Below are positions 1 to 7,288 of a stretch of 20,992 nt of DNA, piece after piece. The stretch is taken from positions 1-20,992 of IMG/VR virus record IMGVR_UViG_3300046559_000146, one strand, 5' to 3'. The number at the start of each line of letters is the position of its first letter. Position 1 is the first letter of the stretch. A model generated the notes under the pieces. It was not told where the DNA came from and made no database searches. It was given only the letters and a program-made list of their open reading frames with translations. Position numbers and translations under genes: made by a program. The DNA comes from a virus.

Positions 1-1
1 A

Positions 2-163
2 GCCTTCGGCACCGGGCGGCTCGGTTCAAAGATCGGCCAAGCGGTGTGGCAGGACGCTGGCCTCTCGGCTGACCCCAACCTCTGGTACGACGTGGTGGTT
101 GTGGCGACGACCGCAGGGGCGGCGGCGGGCGCAATTTCTTGGAATATGGAATACGTGAAATAA
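2..163 (+). CDS. C-terminal fragment of an unidentified phage protein (5' end outside window)
   Basis: The frame is open from the left edge to a TAA at 161-163 and encodes the last 53 residues of a protein. The fragment is Gly/Ala-rich and ends in a hydrophobic stretch (DVVVVATTAGAAAGAISW) about 20 residues long, followed by a short polar tail. That stretch could be one membrane helix or a buried helix. It sits 47 bases before the tail tubular protein A start, where T7-like phages carry capsid, connector or small accessory genes. I do not recognise the family. The frame has the same GC-rich third positions as the neighbouring genes, which supports it being real coding sequence. Confidence 0.55.
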   Translation, partial: AFGTGRLGSKIGQAVWQDAGLSADPNLWYDVVVVATTAGAAAGAISWNMEYVK

Positions 164-210
164 GGCTGAAGACCCCTCCGGCCTTCAGTCGCATCGAGCG
201 AGGTTCTGCA

Positions 211-810
211 ATGCCTATGACAGACTTGGGGATTGCGAACCTCGCTTTGATTGACTTGGGCCAGCCGGTGCTGGCGGTAGCGGACAGCACCTCGAAGGCT
301 GGCCGCCTTTTCCTGACCTCCTACGAACCGACCGTGCTGGAAATCCTGCGCGACCACCCGTGGCGCTGCTGCCGCAATCAGGCGCTGATGGCCTCGGACC
401 CGAACGCCACGCCGCTGTTCGGCTACAGCCTCGCGTTCCGGGTGCCGCCGAACTTCGTCAAGGTGGTGTACGTCGAGGGGTCGAGCGACTTCACCGACAG
501 CGCCACCGGCAACATCGAGCCGTTCGCGCGCCACGGCGACTACATCCATTGCAACATCGAGGGCTTCCGCCTGACCTACGTCGAACGCAAGCCGTCCTCT
601 GAGTTCGACCCCGGCCTTGTCGCAACAATCGCGGCGCGGCTGGCGTGGCGCTGGTGCAAGCCGTTCACCGACAGTTCAAACGACATCAAGATGTACATGC
701 AAGCCTACACGCAGATCAGCGCCGACGCGAAGTTCAACGACGCGCTCGACGGTTCGCCCGACATCCAGCCAATGAGCACGTGGGAACAGCATCGCCTGTC
801 AGACGTGTGA
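211..810 (+). CDS. Tail tubular protein A (T7 gp11-like gatekeeper)
   Basis: This 199-aa protein resembles T7 gp11-type tail tubular protein A, the ring that joins the portal to the tail nozzle. The family signature is visible at the N-terminus: a helical 'NLALIDLGQPVLAVAD' segment, then 'Y.PTVLEILRDHPWRCC', matching the usual 'LLr.hPWnfA' segment. Length fits the family (about 200 aa). I chose ATG 211 because GAGCGAGG lies seven bases upstream. A second ATG at 217 is two codons downstream with worse spacing, and the frame is open back to 139 with no ribosome site. The stop (808-810) is one base before the tail tubular protein B start, so the two are coupled, as in T7-like phages. Confidence 0.88.
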   Translation: MPMTDLGIANLALIDLGQPVLAVADSTSKAGRLFLTSYEPTVLEILRDHPWRCCRNQALMASDPNATPLFGYSLAFRVPPNFVKVVYVEGSSDFTDSATGNIEPFARHGDYIHCNIEGFRLTYVERKPSSEFDPGLVATIAARLAWRWCKPFTDSSNDIKMYMQAYTQISADAKFNDALDGSPDIQPMSTWEQHRLSDV

Positions 811-811
811 C

Positions 812-3298
812 ATGGCAACCGTCAATTCCATCCTCACCAATTTCACCGCTGGCGAAATATCCCCGCGCGTGTACGGCCGCGTCGACCTCGCCAAGTACCA
901 GAACGGCGCGCGCGAACTCACCAACGTCACCGTCTTGCCGCAGGGCGGCGCGCGCAAGCGCGGCGGCACTCTCAACGTGTCGAGCGTCAGGAACAACAGC
1001 CCGGACGCCATACTGGTGCCGTTCGTGTTCTCGACCACGCAGACCTACATGCTTGAGTTCGGGCCGTTCTACATCCGCTTCTTCAAGAACCAAGGCATCA
1101 TCTTCGACATCCAGTATGCCATCAGCGCGGTAACGATTGGGCCGATCATCACGGTCACCTGCCCCGGCCACGGGTTTCGGGACTACGACAGCATTTTTAT
1201 AACAGGCGTCCACGGCACGCACCAACTCAACAACCGTGAGTTCATGGCTTGGAACACGACTGCCAACACGTTCACGCTGGTCGACCACTACACCTTCAAC
1301 TATATCGACGGCAGCGGGTACGGGGCCTACACCAGCGGCGGCATCGCCTCGCGCATCTACGAAGTCGCCACCAACTACACCGCCGCCGACGTGGCGTCCA
1401 TGACCTTCACGCAGTCCGCCGACACGCTGTTTTTGTTTTCCAGCAACTGGCCGATTGCGCTGCTCAAACGCTTCGGCCACGCCAACTGGCAACTCTCCAC
1501 TGGCAATGTCGAGGAAGGCCCCTTCCTCGACATGAACACCTTCGTTACTTACGCGGTGTCGCTGGACGCCGCTTCCGGCGCGGCGGTGATGACCTTCAAC
1601 AACGCTTATTTTACACAGGCGCATGTCGGGGCGTTGTTCCGCATCTGGGAACAGTCGAACGGCGATACCTTTGGCTACGCCACATGGGCACCGGGCGCGA
1701 CCGTGACGGTCGGCAACAACACGTTCTGGGAATACAAGGGCAACGTCTATTACGTGGTGTCGGGCGGCGGCGACACGATGGCCTCGACCGCGACCTACCC
1801 GACGCATACGCAGGGCACCGTCGACGTGTTCTACGGCACCGGGGGCGCGGTGGCGCAGATGCGCTACGAGCACTCCGGCTACTGCGTGGTGCAGGTCACC
1901 AGCGTGCTCGACACGCAGAACGCATGGGTCAACATCTATTACAAGTATCGCACGCCCTACACCGCCTACGGCGGTCGATCCAGTTCACAGTTTCAGGAGG
2001 GTGCGTGGTCTGACTTTCGCGGCTATCCCTCGACGGGCACGTTTCACGAACAACGGCTGGTGGCTGCCAATACAGCGGACAAACCAACGACGTTGTGGGG
2101 GTCGAAACTCAACGCCTACCTGAACTACAAGGACGGCGACAAGGCGGACGAGAGTTACACCTACACCATCAGTTCGGATCAGGTCGACGCCATCAAGTAC
2201 ATGTCGACCACCAAGCGGCTGGTGGTGAACGCCACCTCGGGCGAGTACACGGTGGCGGCCTCCAACCAGAACGAAGCCATCACGTCAACCAACATCAAGG
2301 TATCGCGCGAGACATCCTTTGGTATAGCCAATGTCAAGCCGGTGCGCGCCGGTCCAGCCATCCTGTTCCCGCAGCGCAAGGGCTGGAACCAGAACCCGGC
2401 ACGCCGTCTGCGCGAGTTCGTCTATAACTTCCAGACCGACAGCTACGTCGCGCCCGACCTGACCATCCTGTCGGAGCACATCACCGCCCCCGGCATCACG
2501 CAGGGCGCTTACATTGCCACCCCCGACCTGATGATCTGGTACGTGCGCGCGGATGGCGACATCGTGGCGATGACCTACGAGCGCGACCAACAGGTGGTCG
2601 GCTGGCACCACCACCAGCTTGGCGGCAGCGGACGCGCCGAACACGACGCCTCCATTCCCGGCGTCGATGGCGACGAACTGTGGCTTATCGTCAACCGCAC
2701 CATCAACGGGCAGACCGTGCGCCACATCGAGGTCGCACAGGAGGGGTTGCCGGACGGGTCGGCATTGGAGGACTGCTTCTTCCTCGACGACGCGCTGCAA
2801 TACGTTGGTCCGCCGACGACTGTGGTCACCGGGCTGTGGCACCTCAATGGTCAGAACGTTAGCGTTCTGGCGGACGGTGTTCCTATTCATAACCTGTTCG
2901 TGACCAACGGCGCGATCACGCTGGAAAACCCAGCCTCCAAGATCACGGTCGGCTACCGCTTCAAGAGCCGCATCAGGACGCTGCACGTCGAGGCGGGCGC
3001 GCAGGGCGGCACCGCGCAGGGCCAGATTGGCCGCGTCTTTGAAATCACCGCGCGCTTGCAGAACGCCATCGGCGGCACCTACGGCACCGACTTGATGCAC
3101 GACAACAACCTGCTCGACCCGATCCCGTACCGTTCGGCCGACGCGCCGCTCGACACGGCGGTGCCGCTGTTCTCCGGCGACAAGCGGCTGCCGTTCGACG
3201 GTGAGTGGGATAGAGATAGGTATATCGTGATAGAGCATGACGAACCCTTGCCGTTCACTCTCACCGCGCTGATCATCGGACAGCGCGTGTCAGGATAG
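812..3298 (+). CDS. Tail tubular protein B (T7 gp12-like nozzle)
   Basis: At 828 aa this is close to T7 gp12 (about 800 aa), the protein forming the tail nozzle. The N-terminus 'TNFTAGEISPRVYGRVDL' followed by 'YQNGARELTNV' is the characteristic opening of this family, and the body is beta-rich with many Gly/Thr/Tyr residues, as expected of a beta-propeller nozzle. It begins one base after the tail tubular protein A stop. Near the 3' end (about 3208-3240) the codons GAT AGA GAT AGG TAT ATC GTG ATA form an AT-rich patch with AGA, AGG and ATA codons that are rare in the rest of the gene. The order A-B-internal virion proteins supports the assignment. Confidence 0.92.
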   Translation: MATVNSILTNFTAGEISPRVYGRVDLAKYQNGARELTNVTVLPQGGARKRGGTLNVSSVRNNSPDAILVPFVFSTTQTYMLEFGPFYIRFFKNQGIIFDIQYAISAVTIGPIITVTCPGHGFRDYDSIFITGVHGTHQLNNREFMAWNTTANTFTLVDHYTFNYIDGSGYGAYTSGGIASRIYEVATNYTAADVASMTFTQSADTLFLFSSNWPIALLKRFGHANWQLSTGNVEEGPFLDMNTFVTYAVSLDAASGAAVMTFNNAYFTQAHVGALFRIWEQSNGDTFGYATWAPGATVTVGNNTFWEYKGNVYYVVSGGGDTMASTATYPTHTQGTVDVFYGTGGAVAQMRYEHSGYCVVQVTSVLDTQNAWVNIYYKYRTPYTAYGGRSSSQFQEGAWSDFRGYPSTGTFHEQRLVAANTADKPTTLWGSKLNAYLNYKDGDKADESYTYTISSDQVDAIKYMSTTKRLVVNATSGEYTVAASNQNEAITSTNIKVSRETSFGIANVKPVRAGPAILFPQRKGWNQNPARRLREFVYNFQTDSYVAPDLTILSEHITAPGITQGAYIATPDLMIWYVRADGDIVAMTYERDQQVVGWHHHQLGGSGRAEHDASIPGVDGDELWLIVNRTINGQTVRHIEVAQEGLPDGSALEDCFFLDDALQYVGPPTTVVTGLWHLNGQNVSVLADGVPIHNLFVTNGAITLENPASKITVGYRFKSRIRTLHVEAGAQGGTAQGQIGRVFEITARLQNAIGGTYGTDLMHDNNLLDPIPYRSADAPLDTAVPLFSGDKRLPFDGEWDRDRYIVIEHDEPLPFTLTALIIGQRVSG

Positions 3299-3302
3299 GA
3301 CC

Positions 3303-3824
3303 ATGTGCCTAGCCGTCGTCGGCGTTCTCGGTGCCGTTGTTTCTGCGGTCGGGTCGCTTGTCGGCGGCATGGCTTCGGCCGCTGGCGCGCAGCAGAAGGC
3401 GCAAGCCGAAGCGCAGGCGGCGCAGTATCAGGCGGCGGTCGCGCGCAACAACGCCACCGCCGAAGCCTACAAGGGCGCGGAGAAATCGCAGGACATTGCC
3501 ATCAAGGGCGACTACGCGCTGGCAAACCAGCGCGCGGCGTTCGCGGGCGCTGGCGTGCAGGTCGGCACCGGCACGCCGATCACCGTGTTCGGGCAGTCGG
3601 CCGGACGCATCGCGGGCGACGTCGGACAGGCGCAGTACGGCGGCCGCATCGAGGCGCAACGCTGGCAGGACCAAGCCACGCTTGACGAAATGCAAGCCAT
3701 CAACGCCAAGAAGGCGGGCGACATCGCCGCGCAGGGCGCGATCATCGGCGGCATCACCGGGGCAGCCGGTTCAATCGTCAAGGGGGGCGGCGGGGCGGGT
3801 CAATCGCTTTCGCTGTTTAGCTGA
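3303..3824 (+). CDS. Small internal virion protein (T7 gp14-like ejection protein)
   Basis: This 173-aa protein has a hydrophobic Gly/Ala/Val-rich N-terminus (about residues 3-27), then a long Ala/Gln/Asn-rich helical region containing 'AAVARNNATAEAYKGAE', a pattern typical of small podovirus internal core proteins such as T7 gp14 (196 aa). A second Gly/Ala/Ile-rich hydrophobic segment lies near residues 147-160. In T7, gp14 is ejected first and forms an outer-membrane pore. That role is inferred here from position between tail tubular protein B and two giant proteins, plus the amphipathic/hydrophobic make-up. AGGA precedes the ATG at 3303, and the stop overlaps the next start as TGATG. Confidence 0.78.
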   Translation: MCLAVVGVLGAVVSAVGSLVGGMASAAGAQQKAQAEAQAAQYQAAVARNNATAEAYKGAEKSQDIAIKGDYALANQRAAFAGAGVQVGTGTPITVFGQSAGRIAGDVGQAQYGGRIEAQRWQDQATLDEMQAINAKKAGDIAAQGAIIGGITGAAGSIVKGGGGAGQSLSLFS

Positions 3825-6800
3825 TGCCGAAAGTCCCGATATGGGAACCTGATGCTCCCGATATGCCGGGGGCAAGCAAGACGCCGTTCGCAACCCCGGA
3901 TGCGTTCGGCGCGCAGATCGGCGTGGCGCAGGAAAAAGCCGGTCGCGCCATCGAAAGCGGCCTTGATAAATTGGGCGGCGCGCTCACCGAACAGTGGAAC
4001 GAACAGGAGGCGGTCAAGGGCAAGACCATCCTGTCGGACCACGAAGCGGCGGTCACCGAATACAAGGCCAAGCTGGACCGCGACACGCCGCCAGATCAGG
4101 CCTCGACCAAGCCGCAACTGCTGCAAGACTTCATCACCAACGACTGGAACCAGCGGCGCGGCGGCGTGGCTGGCAAGTACCAGATGCAAGCGGACGGCTC
4201 CGCGCACGATTATCACAACCGGCTCAAGGCCGCCGCCGACGTGCAAGCGGTTTCCGACAAGGACAAGTACGTCGAACTTCAGATCGACAGCGCAGCGGAG
4301 AAACAAGCCGCTGCGCTGCAAGCCAACCCCGGCCAGATGCCGTCCGCGACGTCGGCCATCAAGGCGCAGGTCGACGAGACTGGCGTCAACTGGTTCGAGA
4401 AGCGCCGCATGCTGCTCAAGTACGGGCAGCAAATGTATGCCGGGGCGCTGCAAGGCTACGCCGACCGCATGGAGAAGGAACCGTTCAACGACGCGCTGGC
4501 GAAGGAGGCGGAAGACTTCAGGAAGAACGGCGCGGCGCAAGTCTCAAAGCAGCTTGGCGTACAGGACCTGCCGCCGACCACGCCGGGTCCGCCCGCTGGC
4601 GCGGTCAACCAGAAGCGCGTCAGCCAGATCGACAACACGCCGGTCGGGCCGATCATCGACAAGGTGGCGGCGCAGACCGGCCAAGACCCGGCGGCGATGA
4701 AGGTGAAGGCCTCCATCGAAAGCGGCGGACGCGCGAACGCCGTGACCGGCCAGTACAAGGGTGTGTTCCAGTTGTCGGACAAGGAGTTCCAGAAGTGGGT
4801 TCCCGGCGGCGACATCTTCAACCCGGAGCAGAACGCCTACGCGGCGGCGCAACTGTTCCTTGCCAAGAGCGCCAACTTCGCCAAGAACAACAACGGGCGG
4901 CTGCCGACGCTGACCGAAGACTACATGATGCACCAGCAGGGCGAGGGCGGTGCAGCCGCGCACTACGCCAACCCGGATGCGCCCGCGTGGCGCAACATGT
5001 TGTCCACCAGCGAAGGTCGGCAGAAGGGCGAGGCGTGGTCGAAGAAGGCGATCTGGGGCAACATCCCCGACAGCGACAAGGCCAAGTTCGGCAGCGTCGA
5101 GAACGTCACCTCGCGCGACCTCATCAACATCTACGACAAGAAACTGACCGGCGGGTCAGGCGGCGACGTGACGGCGTTCAAGGGTCCGGTGCGGCAGGAC
5201 CATCTGGCCGAAGCCGACAAGGCGATGGGCTTCAACACGCAGGAACGCGAACTCTACCGCACCCATCTGAAGAACCTGTACGGCCCCGGCGGCGTCGACA
5301 ACGCGCCGTCGAACGAGTTCCCGCAAGGCTCGCGCTCGACGCTGTTCGTCACCACCGCTGAGTTCGACGGCAAGACCTACCTGATCCCGACCGTCAAGGA
5401 CGGCAAGATCATGTCGAAGGACGACGCCGTCGCGGCGGCGAAGAAGGACGGCATCGAGAAATACCCGGCCTACGCCAACGCCGACGACGCCATGAAACGC
5501 TACAACGAAATGCACGGCTTCATGGCGAAGGACACGGGCGACTACTTCGAGGCCAAGAACGGCCGCCTCCGCATGACGCAGCAGCCGACCGCGCAGCCGC
5601 TGCCGCCGGGAACGCCGCAGACGCGCCCCGTCATCATCAAGCAGAACAACGGCTTCGCGGTGGTGCCGACCACGGTGCCGGACGGCTCCGGCGGCTTCAA
5701 GGTGGTATCCGACAGCCAAGCGGTGGCGACATCGCAATCCACCGGCCAGCACGCCGGGGTGTTCGACAGTTCATCAGCCGCCAACGACTACGCCAACCGG
5801 CTGCGCGGGCAGGACATCCGCGCCAACACCCCGCGCGATGCTTCCTTGTCGGACGCTGCCCCCATGCTCGGGCAGACGCCGAAAGAAATGCAAGCGGTGC
5901 AGGATCACTGGAAGACCAAGTTTCAGGCCATCGACGTCGAGCGCAAGCGGATACAGGACCTCGCCAAGACGCGGGCGACCAACGACTACACGCAGGAGGA
6001 AGCCGCCACCAAGACCCACGGCGAACAGGGCATCAATCCTATGTGGACGCCGCAGTCGCTGGGGATGGTGCTGGGCGCGCATGACGCGCAGGTGTACCTC
6101 GACAAGCGCCAAGCCAACCTGAACTTCAACGCCTACACCAAGGGATGGACGCCGCAGTCCGACCCGGCGCAGATGCAGCACGACCTCGATCAACTCGACC
6201 CCGCCCGCATCGACCCGCAATCGGCGGCGTTCGCGCACTACCAGAAGAACTACGACGATGCCCATACGCTGATGAACAAGATGATCAGCGACCGCGAGAA
6301 GGTCACGAAGTATCGCGGCGACATCGAAATGAAGAAGATCACCGACATGGCGCGCACCGGGGTGGTGACGCAGGACGCCATCGACGCCGCCAAACCGTGG
6401 CTGTCGCACACCGAACTCACCGCCGCCTATAACCTGAAGGACAACCCGCCCGTCGTCCACAACGACGCGCTCACCATCGAGGCGCACAACAACGTCACCA
6501 AGCTGCCGCCAGCGGAGTTTCAGCAGTACATGATGGGGGCGAAGGCGAAGAACGCCTTCAGCAACGACGAGTTCAAGACCCTGCTCGACCGCAACGACAC
6601 CTACTGGAAGCAGGGGGTGAACACGCCCATCGTCGACGCGCACAAGTGGCTGGAAAGCAAGATGACCCCCGGCATGGCTGGCATCGAGGGGTCGATCATG
6701 CGCGGCGCGCTGGCCGACGCCGACCGCGAACTCAAGGATTGGGAGAACAACCCGCTCAACCAGCCCATGCTGAAGGACCGCGCGCTCGTCATGAAACAGG

Positions 6801-7288
6801 CCGACGACATCTGGGCGCGCTATCGCAACGAGGGCATGAAGCAGATCAGGTTCGGGCTGCCGCCGTCGATGTACTTTCCGCCGGGGGTCAACGCCGACAA
6901 CGTCGACGCCACCGCAATCGCCACCGCCACGCAGAACCTGCAAGCCGACATGCGTAAGACCGACAGCGCCGGTCATCGGCTGCTGAGTGATGCCGAAATC
7001 GCCACCCGCTGGAACAACATCAAGGCGTGGAAGGACACGCTGCCGCCGGAGGAAAAGCAGAAGTCGAACGTGCCGCCGCCCGCGCCGACCGTCGCACCGC
7101 AGAAGATGTCGGCAACCATCGCACCGCCGCCGCAGGGCATCCCGCCGCCCGACGCGCGCCCGCAAGCCGACTACAATGAACTGGCACCGAACCAGAACAA
7201 TGGCGCTGGCTACGACGCCAACGCCATCACGCCGGACACCATGATGAAGAACTACTACGAGCAGGGCGCGCGGCAGGAGAACATCTGA
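3824..7288 (+). CDS. Large internal virion protein with lytic transglycosylase (SLT) domain
   Basis: This 1154-aa protein is probably ejected and cuts peptidoglycan so the genome can pass. Residues about 270-395 form an SLT-type lysozyme-like domain: 'VKASIESGGRANAV' carries the probable catalytic Glu299, followed by 'YKGVFQLSDKEFQKW' (the usual G.fQ. motif) and 'NAYAAAQLF'. In T7 this domain sits at the N-terminus of gp16; here it is in the first of the two giant proteins. Two related copies of a small phage virion module follow, at about 495-568 ('YLIPTVKDGKIM' ... 'YANADDAMKRYNEMH') and 609-664 ('GQHAGVFDSSSAANDYANRL'). The rest is helical and rich in Asp, Lys, Gln and Pro. The start overlaps the previous stop (TGATG) and the end overlaps the next start in the same way. 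Confidence 0.87.
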   Translation: MPKVPIWEPDAPDMPGASKTPFATPDAFGAQIGVAQEKAGRAIESGLDKLGGALTEQWNEQEAVKGKTILSDHEAAVTEYKAKLDRDTPPDQASTKPQLLQDFITNDWNQRRGGVAGKYQMQADGSAHDYHNRLKAAADVQAVSDKDKYVELQIDSAAEKQAAALQANPGQMPSATSAIKAQVDETGVNWFEKRRMLLKYGQQMYAGALQGYADRMEKEPFNDALAKEAEDFRKNGAAQVSKQLGVQDLPPTTPGPPAGAVNQKRVSQIDNTPVGPIIDKVAAQTGQDPAAMKVKASIESGGRANAVTGQYKGVFQLSDKEFQKWVPGGDIFNPEQNAYAAAQLFLAKSANFAKNNNGRLPTLTEDYMMHQQGEGGAAAHYANPDAPAWRNMLSTSEGRQKGEAWSKKAIWGNIPDSDKAKFGSVENVTSRDLINIYDKKLTGGSGGDVTAFKGPVRQDHLAEADKAMGFNTQERELYRTHLKNLYGPGGVDNAPSNEFPQGSRSTLFVTTAEFDGKTYLIPTVKDGKIMSKDDAVAAAKKDGIEKYPAYANADDAMKRYNEMHGFMAKDTGDYFEAKNGRLRMTQQPTAQPLPPGTPQTRPVIIKQNNGFAVVPTTVPDGSGGFKVVSDSQAVATSQSTGQHAGVFDSSSAANDYANRLRGQDIRANTPRDASLSDAAPMLGQTPKEMQAVQDHWKTKFQAIDVERKRIQDLAKTRATNDYTQEEAATKTHGEQGINPMWTPQSLGMVLGAHDAQVYLDKRQANLNFNAYTKGWTPQSDPAQMQHDLDQLDPARIDPQSAAFAHYQKNYDDAHTLMNKMISDREKVTKYRGDIEMKKITDMARTGVVTQDAIDAAKPWLSHTELTAAYNLKDNPPVVHNDALTIEAHNNVTKLPPAEFQQYMMGAKAKNAFSNDEFKTLLDRNDTYWKQGVNTPIVDAHKWLESKMTPGMAGIEGSIMRGALADADRELKDWENNPLNQPMLKDRALVMKQADDIWARYRNEGMKQIRFGLPPSMYFPPGVNADNVDATAIATATQNLQADMRKTDSAGHRLLSDAEIATRWNNIKAWKDTLPPEEKQKSNVPPPAPTVAPQKMSATIAPPPQGIPPPDARPQADYNELAPNQNNGAGYDANAITPDTMMKNYYEQGARQENI

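Noticed and set aside
139-210. Upstream extension of tail tubular protein A to position 139
   Set aside because: The extra 24 residues overlap the upstream gene, match no family feature and lack a ribosome site, whereas ATG 211 has GAGCGAGG at good spacing.
734-1873. Long open frame on the - strand opposite tail tubular protein B
   Set aside because: High-GC coding DNA leaves antisense frames open. The product is Arg/Val/His-rich low-complexity, has no ribosome site, and the + strand carries a recognised family.
2852-2869. Perfect 7-bp inverted repeat CAGAACG/CGTTCTG with a TTAG loop
   Set aside because: It lies in the middle of tail tubular protein B without a T-run or nearby gene border and is probably due to the encoded residues or chance.
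5774-7165. 463-residue frame on the - strand opposite the SLT protein
   Set aside because: It is an antisense shadow with biased composition (Arg, Val, Leu, His), no motif and no plausible start signal.
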